Assembly: GCF_030813245.1 (NCBI RefSeq)
Contig: NZ_JAUSUA010000005.1
Span: forward strand, 243,581 to 307,580
Direction: 5' to 3'
DNA length: 64,000 bases
Source: Alkalicoccobacillus murimartini
GTDB taxonomy: Bacteria; Bacillota; Bacilli; Bacillales; Bacillaceae_D
Shown: in pieces, positions 8,503 to 18,800 of the stretch
Layout: every line of letters starts with the position of its first letter
How positions within the stretch are numbered: the first letter of the stretch is position 1
Made by a program: the position numbers and the translations under genes
Notes under the pieces: model-generated
Seen by the model: only the letters and a program-made list of their open reading frames with translations
Told to the model about the DNA's origin: nothing
The model's database searches: none

Positions 8503-9756
8503 TCAAGTCCATCCTCTGGATTTTATTCCCTCTTCTAATCGATTAATCGCTGCAATCATTGCTGCTGTTCGATAACTTGTCTTATATTCCTCCGCATGTT
8601 GAATCACCAGATCATAGCTATGAAGGATTCTCGCCTTTAACTGAGCTAATACCTCTTCTTCGCTCCAATAATAATTCATGTGGTTTTGAACTGATTCCAG
8701 GTATGAAACAATAACACCGCCACTGTTAGCTAAAATATCTGGTATTACCAGCTTATTATTTTGAAGTAATATTTTTTCAGCCTCTGGTGTAGTCGGTCCA
8801 TTTGCCAGCTCAACAATTATATTTGCTTGAATATCAGATGCGTTTTCTTTGTGGATGACGCCATCTAATGCAGAAGGGACAAAAAGGTCAGTCTTAAGAT
8901 AGAGTAAGTCATCTGTCTGACTAAGAACTTCTGATTCTCCGTAAGACGCCAAATCCCCGTCTTCTTTGGCCTGCTGTGCTTTTGGAATATCTAAACCCTC
9001 TTGATGATAAAGTGCTGTCTTAGAATCACTAATAGCAATGACTTTGCATCCCAAGTCATATAGAAGTCTAGCTGCAATTTGACCACCATTGCCAAATCCT
9101 TGTATAGCAACAGTAGTATCTTCAAATTTTTTATCTTGATCCTTTAGAAAGCGCTCAATAATATAAACTGCCCCCTGAGCCGTTGCCGAACTTCTGCCTT
9201 CAGAACCACCAAGTATCGTTGGCTTTCCTGTGATGATACCAGGCACGAGTTCACCTTTACTTTTAGAATATGTATCCATCATATATCCCATAATCGATGC
9301 ATCTGTATTCACATCCGGTGCCATAACATCTTGATTTGGACCAACAACATCTTGAATCGCTTCCATAAATGCACGACTCAAACGACGGACTTCTCTTTCA
9401 CTTAGTTCTTTAGTGTCACAGACCACTCCACCCTTACCACCGCCTTGAGGAATTTGCACCAGAGCACATTTAAACGACATCCACATGGACAAAGCTTTTG
9501 TTTCATCTATATCCACCTCAGGATGAAATCTTAGCCCTCCTTTGTATGGACCAAGAGCATCAGAATGCTGTGATCGATATCCTTCAAATAATCTTGATGT
9601 CCCGTCATCCATTTCAACAGGAAATGTTACCTGAACCACTCGTTTTGGATGATTCAGCATGTCAGAAATGATTGGTTCGGTAGATAGAATATCTGTTGCT
9701 TCTTTTATTTGAGCCCTCACGTGATCATATGCAGTGTGTTGCTTTTCTTTAGGCAT
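8503..9756 (-). CDS. Glutamate dehydrogenase (Glu/Leu/Phe/Val dehydrogenase family)
   Basis: A 417-residue hexamer-type NAD(P)-dependent glutamate dehydrogenase interconverting glutamate and 2-oxoglutarate plus ammonia. The N-terminal dimerisation domain has GPYKGGLRFHP (substrate Lys) and IPQGGGKGGV (catalytic Lys); the NAD domain has VAIQGFGNGGQIAARLL. NGPTTPEAEKIL and NSGGVIVSYLESVQN near the C-terminus are family marks. It is a little shorter than B. subtilis RocG/GudB and differs at many sites, so I do not assign one of those names. Start ATG follows GGGGGAG. No partner genes adjoin, and no regulator is seen. Confidence 0.9.
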   Translation of the reverse strand: MPKEKQHTAYDHVRAQIKEATDILSTEPIISDMLNHPKRVVQVTFPVEMDDGTSRLFEGYRSQHSDALGPYKGGLRFHPEVDIDETKALSMWMSFKCALVQIPQGGGKGGVVCDTKELSEREVRRLSRAFMEAIQDVVGPNQDVMAPDVNTDASIMGYMMDTYSKSKGELVPGIITGKPTILGGSEGRSSATAQGAVYIIERFLKDQDKKFEDTTVAIQGFGNGGQIAARLLYDLGCKVIAISDSKTALYHQEGLDIPKAQQAKEDGDLASYGESEVLSQTDDLLYLKTDLFVPSALDGVIHKENASDIQANIIVELANGPTTPEAEKILLQNNKLVIPDILANSGGVIVSYLESVQNHMNYYWSEEEVLAQLKARILHSYDLVIQHAEEYKTSYRTAAMIAAINRLEEGIKSRGWT

Positions 9757-9817
9757 AGTAGCTCCCCCATTTCTCTTTTCTAAGCCTTTTCCCTATTTCA
9801 TTTCTAGACAAACAAAA

Positions 9818-9848
9818 AACGCCTTAGCCTCAATTGGCTAAACGCGTT
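9818..9848 (-). terminator. Terminator of the 31-codon small gene
   Basis: AACGC-C-TTAGCC pairs with GGCTAA-AC-GCGTT around a six-base loop; TTTTTTGTTTGT follows on the minus strand. Confidence 0.75.
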
Positions 9849-9857
9849 GTGGATGGA

Positions 9858-9953
9858 TTAATCGTCTTTTAAAATCAACTCATGTTGATCAATTTCCTTT
9901 GCAAACATCTTAACAAATAAAGGATGAATAATCGTGCAAAATATATGTTTCAT
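9858..9953 (-). CDS. Probable small protein, 31 aa
   Basis: An ATG at 9951-9953 is preceded by AAGGGGAG at proper spacing and followed by 31 codons to a TAA at 9858-9860, ten bases before a strong terminator. The peptide begins MKHIFCTIIHPLFVKMF and ends in an acidic tail (LILKDD). It may be a short membrane-associated or amphipathic peptide. The tight fit of ribosome site, frame and terminator in a 280-bp gap is the only evidence; I do not recognise a family. Confidence 0.55.
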   Translation of the reverse strand: MKHIFCTIIHPLFVKMFAKEIDQHELILKDD

Positions 9954-10040
9954 TTGCTTCTCCCCTTTTCGGCCGTGGATGTCCTCCCTACATATATATG
10001 CTCACACTGTTTTCATTATGACTAGATTCATCATTTTTTC

Positions 10041-10388
10041 TTAAGCATATTGCTCTAACTCCATCAGCTTTTCATCAATTTGACGAATGACTAGCTCATT
10101 GTAGACAGAACTTGCTTGATTAGAAGAGGTAACATAATCCAGATCTAGGGTAAGCCTTTCTAATTCATCTTCTAGTTGCTGCATTTCAAAATGTTGTTCA
10201 AACTCATCCTTACTCAACGTTTCATCTATTTGGTTCATGTTATTTGAGACCTGTTCAATGATTTGCTTCTTAGCACGCAAACTAACCATCTGATTTGTAA
10301 TCGCAACTTTTTGTTCGTGATACAACCTGAGTTCTTTTTCTAATTCATTTTTCCATTGCTCTAGATAAACGACTTCTTGTTCATCCAT
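10041..10388 (-). CDS. Coiled-coil protein of unknown function, 115 aa
   Basis: A Glu/Gln/Leu-rich protein predicted to be almost wholly alpha-helical. Heptad-like patterns run from about residue 8 to 60 (LEQWKNELEKELRL) and again from about 70 to 112 (LEDELERLTLDLD, DEKLMELEQY). There is no signal peptide or membrane segment. Start ATG follows AAAGGTGGG. I do not recognise the family; a structural or adaptor role is possible but unproven. It stands alone between the 31-codon gene and the glyoxalase-fold gene. Confidence 0.7.
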   Translation of the reverse strand: MDEQEVVYLEQWKNELEKELRLYHEQKVAITNQMVSLRAKKQIIEQVSNNMNQIDETLSKDEFEQHFEMQQLEDELERLTLDLDYVTSSNQASSVYNELVIRQIDEKLMELEQYA

Positions 10389-10456
10389 ATTTATCCCACC
10401 TTTAAACTCAGATCTTATTCTTATTTATAGGTGGATACCCTTTTTTTCAGTTGTGA

Positions 10457-10482
10457 AACGTTTAGTTATAACGTTTAGTTAT
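10457..10482. repeat. Perfect tandem 13-bp duplication at a stop codon
   Basis: AACGTTTAGTTAT occurs twice in a row. The inner copy contains the stop codon of the VOC gene at 10479-10481, so one copy lies inside the end of the gene and one beyond it. A simple slippage duplication is the likely origin. Confidence 0.8.
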
Positions 10483-10871
10483 GGAGCAACTAACTCTACT
10501 TTCATACGATCAGGATCCTCAAAATAAACGGCATAATGCTGCTCTCCTCCTGCATAAGGATGCATTTCCTGATAAAGTATTTTGACCCCCCGTTCTTTTA
10601 AACGCTCCGTCAATTCATCAACATGTAGTTTCGATTCACCGAAAAATGCAAGATGGTTTAACCCAACTCGTTTTCTATGATAACCCGCTTTACTAAATTT
10701 CTCTTCCACCTGGACAAAGACTAAGTACGTATCACCTAGCTTCCAGCTTTGACCTTCATTCCATTCCTGGTATTGTTGATAACCAAGCTCAGGTAAAAAC
10801 CATCCCCAGAACTCTTTAGATATTTTTAGATCTGACACATAAATCTCGATATGATGGATTAAACCTTTCAC
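10479..10871 (-). CDS. VOC superfamily (glyoxalase/bleomycin-resistance fold) protein
   Basis: A 130-residue single-domain VOC protein: IHHIEIYVSDLKISKEFW at the start, VGLNHLAFF in the middle and YAVYFEDPDRMKVELV at the end give two beta-alpha-beta-beta-beta modules. Likely metal ligands are His near residue 7, His near residue 74 and Glu near residue 126. The GTG start at 10869-10871 overlaps the stop of the preceding small membrane-protein gene by four bases and is preceded by AGGAGG, so the two are cotranslated. The substrate cannot be told from sequence. Confidence 0.8.
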   Translation of the reverse strand: MKGLIHHIEIYVSDLKISKEFWGWFLPELGYQQYQEWNEGQSWKLGDTYLVFVQVEEKFSKAGYHRKRVGLNHLAFFGESKLHVDELTERLKERGVKILYQEMHPYAGGEQHYAVYFEDPDRMKVELVAP

Positions 10872-11092
10872 TTTGTATCCTCCTTTTTCACACGAAGTTT
10901 TTTTTGTACCCTAGCTAATAAAAATAGGATAAATCCCATTACAGCGAGGAGAAACAACATACCCTTCCCACCTCTTATAGGATCATTAATAGTTAACAGA
11001 ACATACACTCCAACAAACCCAGTTAAAAGATATAAGGTTACTTGAATGGCATTAATAAATTCAGATCCTCTCACACTAACAACCCCAGTCAC
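10868..11092 (-). CDS. Small membrane protein, 74 aa
   Basis: Two hydrophobic segments are visible (about residues 15-34 and 44-62), followed by a basic C-terminus RVQKKLRVKKEDTK expected in the cytoplasm. The predicted start is a GTG at 11090-11092 with AAGGAAA close by; a second in-frame GTG at 11074 is an alternative. It overlaps the VOC gene by four bases (GTGA). Function unknown. Confidence 0.65.
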   Translation of the reverse strand: MTGVVSVRGSEFINAIQVTLYLLTGFVGVYVLLTINDPIRGGKGMLFLLAVMGFILFLLARVQKKLRVKKEDTK

Positions 11093-11156
11093 TTTCCTTC
11101 TTAAAAGTATGTTTACTTACATAAAGTAAAGTCAAGTATACAATGATAATAATAAA

Positions 11157-11180
11157 AGAACAGCCCAATTGGGCTGTTCT
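11157..11180 (-). terminator. Intrinsic terminator after the HAD gene
   Basis: AGAACAGCCC and GGGCTGTTCT form a perfect 10-bp stem with an AATT loop, followed by TTTTATTATT on the minus strand. Confidence 0.85.
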
Positions 11181-11187
11181 GAGTAAT

Positions 11188-12012
11188 TCAACTAACTGAA
11201 TTAGGATGAAGGATAAATCGATTAATTGCTTCTGCCACACCGTGTTCGTTATTTGATGTTGTGATGTGATTCGCCACTTCTTTTAACTCAGGGATCGCAT
11301 TTTCCATGGCAATGCCACATCCGGCATATGTAACCATCGTGACATCATTTCCATTATCGCCAATCGCGATTATTTCCTCTTGTTTAATATTTAATGTTTC
11401 AGCAAGTAATTTCACTGCATTTCCTTTACTTACATTAGGATTTAAAATCTCTAAGAAAAACGGAGCGCTTTTTACGAGCATATACTCTTCTTTCATTTTC
11501 TCTGGGATATTCGCAATGACTTGATCTAATTTTTCAGGCTGATGGATAAACATCATTTTTGGAATGACAATATCTTTTGGTGCCTCTTCAACCGGCATAT
11601 AACTTAAAGGAACAGTAGTAAGATAAGACTCTAACACTGTATATTCACTAATTTGGCGATTTGGAGAATACAAATTAGACGAATCAAAGTAATGCATTGG
11701 ACAGTCTAACTCTTTACTTATCTCAAACACAGACATAAGGTCTTGGTGCTCAAGCGTTAGTTCTGATACCACTTCTTTTGTATGTGCATTCTGAACGAGT
11801 GCACCATTATATGCGATGACAAAATCGCCATCTTCAGTTAAATTTAGCTCTTCTAAGTACTGCTGGACACCACCAATTGGTCTTCCTGTACATAAAACAA
11901 TTTTTACACCCATTTTTTTTGCTGCATGAAGTGCGGATTTGACCTCATTTGTTACTTCATGTTTATCATTTAATAACGTTCCATCAATATCAATTGCAAC
12001 TAGTTTGTACAT
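11188..12012 (-). CDS. yidA: Cof-type HAD-IIB sugar-phosphate phosphatase (YidA-like)
   Basis: A 274-residue HAD hydrolase. Motif I is AIDIDGTLL (nucleophile Asp), motif II is VLCTGRP, and motif IV with its acidic pair is IAIGDNGNDVTM. A C2-type cap domain lies between, about residues 85-190. The text closely follows E. coli YidA (GRPIGGVQQYLEEL, YNGALVQ), a phosphatase active on sugar phosphates, but substrate cannot be fixed from sequence in this family. The ATG follows GGAGAG. It is a single gene with its own terminator. Confidence 0.85.
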   Translation of the reverse strand: MYKLVAIDIDGTLLNDKHEVTNEVKSALHAAKKMGVKIVLCTGRPIGGVQQYLEELNLTEDGDFVIAYNGALVQNAHTKEVVSELTLEHQDLMSVFEISKELDCPMHYFDSSNLYSPNRQISEYTVLESYLTTVPLSYMPVEEAPKDIVIPKMMFIHQPEKLDQVIANIPEKMKEEYMLVKSAPFFLEILNPNVSKGNAVKLLAETLNIKQEEIIAIGDNGNDVTMVTYAGCGIAMENAIPELKEVANHITTSNNEHGVAEAINRFILHPNSVS

Positions 12013-12078
12013 ATATCAATCGTTCTCTCCTAACCAACTTGTGTATTCTACCTTAAGTATAACATGTTACAACATAGA

Positions 12079-12106
12079 AGCCCTCTAGTCATAAAACTAG
12101 AGAGCT
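12079..12106 (-). terminator. Hairpin at the end of the type VII operon
   Basis: AGCCCTCTAGT pairs with ACTAGAGAGCT (one mismatch) ten bases after the essA stop. The following minus-strand sequence is only moderately T-rich, so termination may be partial. Confidence 0.6.
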
Positions 12107-12116
12107 GATTCACTAC

Positions 12117-12587
12117 TTAATTCGTTTCATTGTTGATTTTTGGGATAAGCCAAATAAATAATACAATTAATAAAGCTACGACAACAAAGATAAGAAGTGT
12201 ACTTAGACTTAGATTGGACGATTCAACATTTGCTTGTGATGCACTCATTGAATTCCGACTCATTTCTTGACTAAATAACTTATACCTTTCTATTTCATTT
12301 TCTAAAGAAGCCTGCCCGGAAAGAGGCGTGATAAATAATTCTGCTCTCAGATCCTCTTCCTCAGACAGTTCCTTCTGCTCAAATGTTAAAAGCAGTTGTT
12401 CTTCTGGCAAGGAACTTGCGCTTCTTGTGTTCTCTTCTGCGTATCGACTTAACCGTAATTCAATTTGTTTTTGAACGTATTCATTTGGCTCTATTCTCTC
12501 ATAATTCAGCTCATCAGCAGCACTAACTGGAAAGGTTAGTCCGAATAGAAAGAAACATAAGAGTAACGTAGCATATCTAGCCTTCAT
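12117..12587 (-). CDS. essA: Type VII secretion protein EssA
   Basis: A 156-residue membrane protein closing the yuk/ess operon (YueC equivalent). It has a signal-like N-terminus ending PVSAADEL and a C-terminal membrane span (about residues 125-148, LLIFVVVALLIVLFIWLIP). The middle is acidic and helical. EssA is a needed but poorly understood part of the Firmicute type VIIb machine. The ATG at 12585-12587 follows GGAG; it overlaps the end of esaA by 11 bases, so translation is coupled. Identity rests on position, size and topology more than on motifs. Confidence 0.8.
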   Translation of the reverse strand: MKARYATLLLCFFLFGLTFPVSAADELNYERIEPNEYVQKQIELRLSRYAEENTRSASSLPEEQLLLTFEQKELSEEEDLRAELFITPLSGQASLENEIERYKLFSQEMSRNSMSASQANVESSNLSLSTLLIFVVVALLIVLFIWLIPKINNETN

Positions 12588-15500
12588 TTGGCTCCGCTCC
12601 CTTTGCCTCCTCACTTCCTCTTATCTGCTTAAGAATAAAAGGTAAACTCGCAAAGAGGATAGCCAAAATACCGATCAATATCACTGCACCATAGAAATTT
12701 CCTGATGAACCATATTGAATCGACATGTATAGATCTGCTACGGGATGGTTCACGTTAAAATTTGGCATAGCCATGTCTAACAATGGACTAATATAAAACA
12801 ATACTGTTGCAAGACTAACAAACCAACCGGTAAATGCGCCAATCTGAAATCCTAATTTGACCAGTGAAGAAGTCATTAGTAGCAACATAATAGTAAAGAC
12901 CGTCCACTGTACAGATTGAGACTCACTCATTGAGTAAACATTTAAACCATAGATACCAATAATTAAACCTACAATTAGGTTTAGTACAAGTAAAAGCGTC
13001 ACATTAAGCACCATTTTGGTTTCTGAGTACTGATGCAACAGAAATCCAATTAGAAGTGAACTAAGCATAATAATGACTAACATCACGATAGGTGGTGTCA
13101 TGCTCGTTCGTTCTCCTGGCGACTCTCCGCTTACTTGTACAGGGCTCGCTAGATAACTGTATACGTAATCGTTATGCTGACCATCCACCATAGAGTTTTG
13201 AAGGATATCATGTACATCATCTTGAACTTGTTCTGTCGTATCCACATTTTCTGCCCAATCATTATTTAATGCATCAGCTTGATCTTGAACAGACCCAACT
13301 CTTTCTTGTAATTCATCTGTGTACGACATAACATTTCCTTGACGATCAAAAATCGTATCAACAATAGATGAGATTCGTTGTAGGTCACCTAATGTACTTT
13401 GTTGATTAGAAAGAAGAAATTCACCACTTGATTCCTCTACTGGTGCTTCATCTAATTCAGCATCATCCATCTCTTCATTCATTTGACTAGTGAAACCCTC
13501 ACTACTCTCAGAAAGTTGCTGAAGCTCTTGAGCAATAAGATCTTGTTCTTCTTGCATAAATTCTTCATAATTTAGCATCATTGATTCTGTTTGTTCAACA
13601 AATTGATTAAATTCTTCCTGTGCAGCTTCTGCGTCTTCAACTGAAGTAGCCAGGTCATCTTGGACAACAGGAATCTCATCTAAAGGATTATTTAAGAGAA
13701 TAATAGAATCTGATACAGCCTGGATTCCATCCTGATTTTCAATAATCTCATTCATTAAATCATCTTTATCTCCGTTTATTTCTTTCAGCATATTCTCGAA
13801 AGAAGTGAGCTCTGCATAATACCTCATTAATTCAGTGGAATCTTGATTGTTTATCGATCTATTAAAAATAGACGAAAATCGATCTTTTTGATTCGATGTT
13901 AAGAGTGAACTATCTAACAAAGACTTTTCTTTTTGAGTAATTTGCCTAACCATACTTTCTTCTGTAGCAAACTGTGACTCTTCTAAACGTTCTTCTACCC
14001 AGTCACGTAAGACTTTATACTCAAACCACAATTGACTATACTCATCATTTTCCTCTGACCATTGTTTTTCTGCATCCTCAAGCATTCTTGAATGGTCATC
14101 AAGAAGATCTAATGTGTGAAACCATCTCTCCATACGTTTCTCATAATCTAAATCTTCTTCATCCGATGAAGACTCAATGTTTATGAGAGTAGAGTCATTT
14201 GTATTAGAGATATTTAACAAAGTAGTTAACACCATGGCTACCTCTTCGCTTTTTTCTTCTTCTGTTATCTCTTCCTCTTCAATGACAGGTTCTTCTTCTG
14301 GATCATTTGGTGTCGCAGGGTCATCTTGATCTTGTTCCTCTTGATTCTCTTCTCCTGGTTCGTTTGGTTCTGGATTCGGACTTGGCTCACTTTCTCCAGG
14401 AGGCTCTTGTCCACCCTCATCCCCTGGATTCTCTGGGGTTGGGTCTTCTGTTTCTTCAGAATCACCTGGTTGCTCTTCTTCCTCTGGTTGCTCTTCTTCC
14501 TCTGGTTGCTCTTCTTCTCTAGGCTCTAATAACAAGACTTGTTCTTTTAATTTTTCTATATTTTTTTCTAATTCCTTTAACCGATCATCCATTTGTTCAG
14601 GCTCGTCCCAATCATCCCAGTCATCTGTCATCTCAGGAGGATCGATCAAATCGTCATCTGAGGACTTTCCAATAACAGAACGTTGCGTGCGCAACCTATC
14701 TTGCTGTATCGCATACTTTCGTGAATCTGTCTGATCTTTATACGTAACTAATATTTGTTTCTGTTCATCTGACAGTTGATCAATATTTTCACCCGTTTGA
14801 GCTAACACATCCATAATAGTCTGGTAACTATCTACCATCACTTGTTGATTTTGTTCAGACCTTCTTTGGATCCCTAGTATCTTTAAGAGAATATCTCCTT
14901 CATCTACTTGATCCACTTCGATCGGAGACTGGATCTCTATGACCGACCGCAGACCAGATTGCACATTATCCTCATAGTCTGAGATGCCATTATTCACGAT
15001 CTCCTGATTAGCTTGTATCGTTGAAAGTAAAATCTCTGTCTGATCTTGTTGATAATCTCGATAGGTAGACACTCCATTTAAAAAGGAATCAATCTCCTCA
15101 TCTAGACCTTCTCTTTCATTAATAGAACTGTTTGATTGATCCCTTGCTTCTTCCGTTGTATCAATGGCTTGATCTAATACGTCTCTTTGTCTATTTATCT
15201 CATCTGTTAAATTAGATGATACAGGGGTATAAAAAGAATACATGGCATTTTGAAAGTCCCGTTCTCGCTCTAAAATGTTATCAAATTTTGATCGGACATC
15301 CGCCACCTCTTCAGCCACAACCTGCCAATAGAGTTTGCTTACTTGAGTATTTATCTTAGACTTTGCAGACTCCAGTTCTTTTTGAACCTTCTCCTGGTTT
15401 TTGGCTTCTAAATTTGGTTGAACCTCATATTGGATTGATCCTCTAGTTGGTTCATCTTCCTTAAATGTTAAAACATTACGAGTAAGTGAAGAATCGAGAT

Positions 15501-15792
15501 AAACAATCGCGTCGTATTGCCCATTCTGCAGTCCATTGTTGGCTGCACTTCTACTTGCACTTACCCAATCGTATTCAGAACCCTCTCCTATAATTGTAGA
15601 GATATCTGATCCAAATTCGTAGACGGCATCATTATAGTCTGCGCCAATATCTTCATTTACAATAACAATTTGGCCCGTTGCTTGTTCTCTCTCCAACATT
15701 GGTTGTGTGCCAATAAAACTAAAAAACAGTATTGGAACGACTAGAATCAAAGCAATGAGTAATAATAGTTTAATTGACTTTTTTGATTTCAT
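12577..15792 (-). CDS. esaA: Type VII secretion membrane protein EsaA (YueB-like)
   Basis: A 1071-residue polytopic protein, close to the length of B. subtilis YueB. One span lies at about residues 7-27, then a large extracellular region rich in coiled coil, then five or six spans in the last 190 residues, as in YhgE/Pip-type proteins. EsaA/YueB is the exposed part of the type VIIb secretion machine and the SPP1 phage receptor in B. subtilis. A roughly 100-residue insert of Glu, Pro, Gly and Gln (about residues 422-525) with EEQPEEEEQPEEEEQP is unusual and probably forms a flexible surface stalk. The ATG follows GGGAGG, 15 bp after the essC stop. Confidence 0.9.
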   Translation of the reverse strand: MKSKKSIKLLLLIALILVVPILFFSFIGTQPMLEREQATGQIVIVNEDIGADYNDAVYEFGSDISTIIGEGSEYDWVSASRSAANNGLQNGQYDAIVYLDSSLTRNVLTFKEDEPTRGSIQYEVQPNLEAKNQEKVQKELESAKSKINTQVSKLYWQVVAEEVADVRSKFDNILERERDFQNAMYSFYTPVSSNLTDEINRQRDVLDQAIDTTEEARDQSNSSINEREGLDEEIDSFLNGVSTYRDYQQDQTEILLSTIQANQEIVNNGISDYEDNVQSGLRSVIEIQSPIEVDQVDEGDILLKILGIQRRSEQNQQVMVDSYQTIMDVLAQTGENIDQLSDEQKQILVTYKDQTDSRKYAIQQDRLRTQRSVIGKSSDDDLIDPPEMTDDWDDWDEPEQMDDRLKELEKNIEKLKEQVLLLEPREEEQPEEEEQPEEEEQPGDSEETEDPTPENPGDEGGQEPPGESEPSPNPEPNEPGEENQEEQDQDDPATPNDPEEEPVIEEEEITEEEKSEEVAMVLTTLLNISNTNDSTLINIESSSDEEDLDYEKRMERWFHTLDLLDDHSRMLEDAEKQWSEENDEYSQLWFEYKVLRDWVEERLEESQFATEESMVRQITQKEKSLLDSSLLTSNQKDRFSSIFNRSINNQDSTELMRYYAELTSFENMLKEINGDKDDLMNEIIENQDGIQAVSDSIILLNNPLDEIPVVQDDLATSVEDAEAAQEEFNQFVEQTESMMLNYEEFMQEEQDLIAQELQQLSESSEGFTSQMNEEMDDAELDEAPVEESSGEFLLSNQQSTLGDLQRISSIVDTIFDRQGNVMSYTDELQERVGSVQDQADALNNDWAENVDTTEQVQDDVHDILQNSMVDGQHNDYVYSYLASPVQVSGESPGERTSMTPPIVMLVIIMLSSLLIGFLLHQYSETKMVLNVTLLLVLNLIVGLIIGIYGLNVYSMSESQSVQWTVFTIMLLLMTSSLVKLGFQIGAFTGWFVSLATVLFYISPLLDMAMPNFNVNHPVADLYMSIQYGSSGNFYGAVILIGILAILFASLPFILKQIRGSEEAKGAEPNEG

Positions 15793-15807
15793 TTCTTTAC
15801 CTCCCTG

Positions 15808-18800
15808 TTAGACCTTTGGAATTTGGACTTTCATTTCTTGACCGTTGATAACTATATAACCAAAACCAGGCTGGATCTCCTGTTCTTTTCTTGTGTATGA
15901 GAGTGACATTAATGATTGATCTTGTTTTCTCATCAAGATAATGGCCTGTCTAATCAACTTTAATTCAGAACTAAGTGAATCGTATCCTTTTGAAAATTCA
16001 TTGAAATTCCCTGAAACAACTAGAGAGAAGCCTAAATGACTGTATTTCTTCATCATAGAAGCCATTTTCTCTTGAATTTTGCTATCAATAGACTGCATAA
16101 ACCTCGACATGCTATCTATTAGAAGATACTTCGTTTCAAACTCATGATTTACTTTTCCTTCTCTGATATCAACGATATATTGCTCTTCGCGTTCTTGTAG
16201 TATAGATTCCGTTACATCGCACCATTCCAAAATATCCTCTTTTGTATCAATATAATTTACACCATCACGTTTTACATAGGAGGAAAAGCTGCGATCAAGA
16301 CCATCAAAAATTGTAATATCACTACACTCTGCTTCAAGCATTCCTTCAAGTAAAATTTTAAGCACATTTGATTTTCCTTTTTTACTTTGACCAAAGATCA
16401 GAAGATGATTTTGACCTAAATCAACTTGTACTGGTTTCACTGTGTGTTCATCTAGACCCACCGGGAATTGATTTCTTTTTTGCTCAGCTGGATATTGTTT
16501 AAACATCTGATAGGTAAGCTTAGATGGCAGCATGGCAATTGATTCCGGTTGAGGGATACCTTGATACTTAGATGTTAACTGCTCGACTTTATTTCTAATG
16601 TTTTCATAGATCTGCAAATCATCTCTCCCATGTACAGGAAGATACATTTGAGTTAAATAGACCTTGTCTTTTGATATAAGAGCTCTACCAGGTATTTGTT
16701 CAATTTCGTATTTTGATCGCCCAACAAGCCCTACTGCTTCATTTTTATCATGTAGATAGTGAACAATTTTTACCTTCAACGTGTTCATGAGAGGTTGCCT
16801 TACAACCGTACCTCTTGATGCAGTCAAAATTGTAAATATTCCAAGGGCCTGTCCATCTCGAGCAAACTGTGTGAAATGCGATTCTAAATCTGCAAATTCC
16901 TCTCTAACCAAATCAAAATTATCAAAAGCAATAAAGATGACCGGCATCTTCTCTTCGGAGATATTATTAAACATTTCAATCGTATTTGCTTCGTATTCTG
17001 TAAATAAATTCTTTCTTCTCTCCATCTCTTTCTTTAGAAAATCAACAAATTTCTCAATTTTACGTTCTTCGTCATATTTAAAATAATCCCCAGTATGTGG
17101 AATATTTTTCAATGGAAGCATAGACCCATTTCCAAAATCAAAAATGTAGAATTGAGCTTCATTTGGCGCATATTCTTCTGAGAAACTTAGCAATAGACGT
17201 AACACTGTCATTGACTTTCCGAAACCAGCTGCTCCAAAAATTCCAATATTCCCGTCTTTCACCCATTCATACGTAAAGGGTTCTTGAAGTTGCTTCTCTG
17301 GTTCATCTCTTAAACCAATAATAAATTCATTCGAATTCAACATAGGAGTTTCTATATTAAGATGTTCACCTAAAGGAGGTAACCAAGGACTTGCTGCTTT
17401 TTCAATTTTAAGTTGATTTTGTACTTTAATAATTTCCTCAACAACAGCTTCAATCTCTGTTTTAACTTCTTTTGTAGATGAGTCATCATGGGTCTTAACA
17501 TCAGATACTTGTACTAAGCCCAAATCGGTTACAATCGAAATCTCTTCTTCCCCTTCATATGTCTGCTTTAAATAAGGCGCACCACTCCAGGCAGATTGGA
17601 ACAATTCATAGACTTCATTATTTCCTACTTTCAGGTAACCCCTACCTGTCACAGTTATTCCCGCTGCATCACTATTTTTGAGAATTTCCTTACTGTCCGT
17701 TGCATCTGACACCTTTAATGCCACTTTGAACCTCGAATTACTCCAAATCTGGTCATCAATAATGCCACCAGGCTTTTGAGTAGCTAGAATTAGATGGACG
17801 CCCAAACTTCTGCCAATCCTTGCTGCACTAACTAACTCTTTAATAAATTCAGGTTCCTCATTTTTCAATTCAGCGAATTCATCTGAAATAATAAATAAAT
17901 GTGGCAATGGTTCACTTGCTTCGTTAGCTTTGTATAGATCTGTATAACCGTTAATATGATTCACTTCATACGTATCAAATAACGATTGACGTCGTTTTAA
18001 TTCTGCTTTTATTGAGGCTAAAGCCCGCTCACTAAAATTCCTGCTCTCACTTATATTTGTAATCGTTCCAAGCAGATGGGGCATATCTTTAAACGGTAAA
18101 GCCATTCCTCCACCCTTATAATCAATAAGCAGAAAAGCAACTTCATGAGGATGATAATAGACAGACAAAGACAAAATAAATGTCTGTAAAAACTCACTCT
18201 TACCAGACCCGGTTGTTCCTGCTAATAACCCGTGAGGTCCATGTGCCTTTTCATGAAGGTTCAAAAATACCTCATCCTCAGGACCTTTTAATCCAATCGG
18301 CACTGCTAACGATTTAGAAGACTGATTTGTACTCCACTTTCCTACAATATCCAAATCCTCTACTGTTTCAGCTTTTAATAACTCCATGAAACCAACCATA
18401 TCTGGGATAGAGTGACTCATACCGACTTGGTGATCTAATGAGTAGAGAAGACGAGCAAATTCCTCATTACCTTGTTCTGAATATGTATCAAGATCAAAAG
18501 GTCTGTGAACGGCTTTTCCTTCTTCAATTGTGATTTCACCTTCTGTTTCGTTAATATATTTTATTAAGGTATGAATATGTTCAGATAAATTCTCTTGAAC
18601 TTCGGTAGCGAATATTACGGATATGCCTATAGAGTGCACTTTACTTTCAAGATACTCCATAATAGGATGCTCAGAAATGAGTGCCCGATTTGAAACAACA
18701 AAAACAATATGAGGCACAAAGAGAACATTTTTTTCCTCTCTCAATTCCCTCTCTCTTAATAGCTCATATATAATAGAAAGTAATTGATCCCGCGTCTGCT

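Noticed and set aside
14265..14529. Open frames on both strands opposite the acidic insert of EsaA
   Set aside because: Shadows of a Glu/Pro-rich coding stretch; no start signals.
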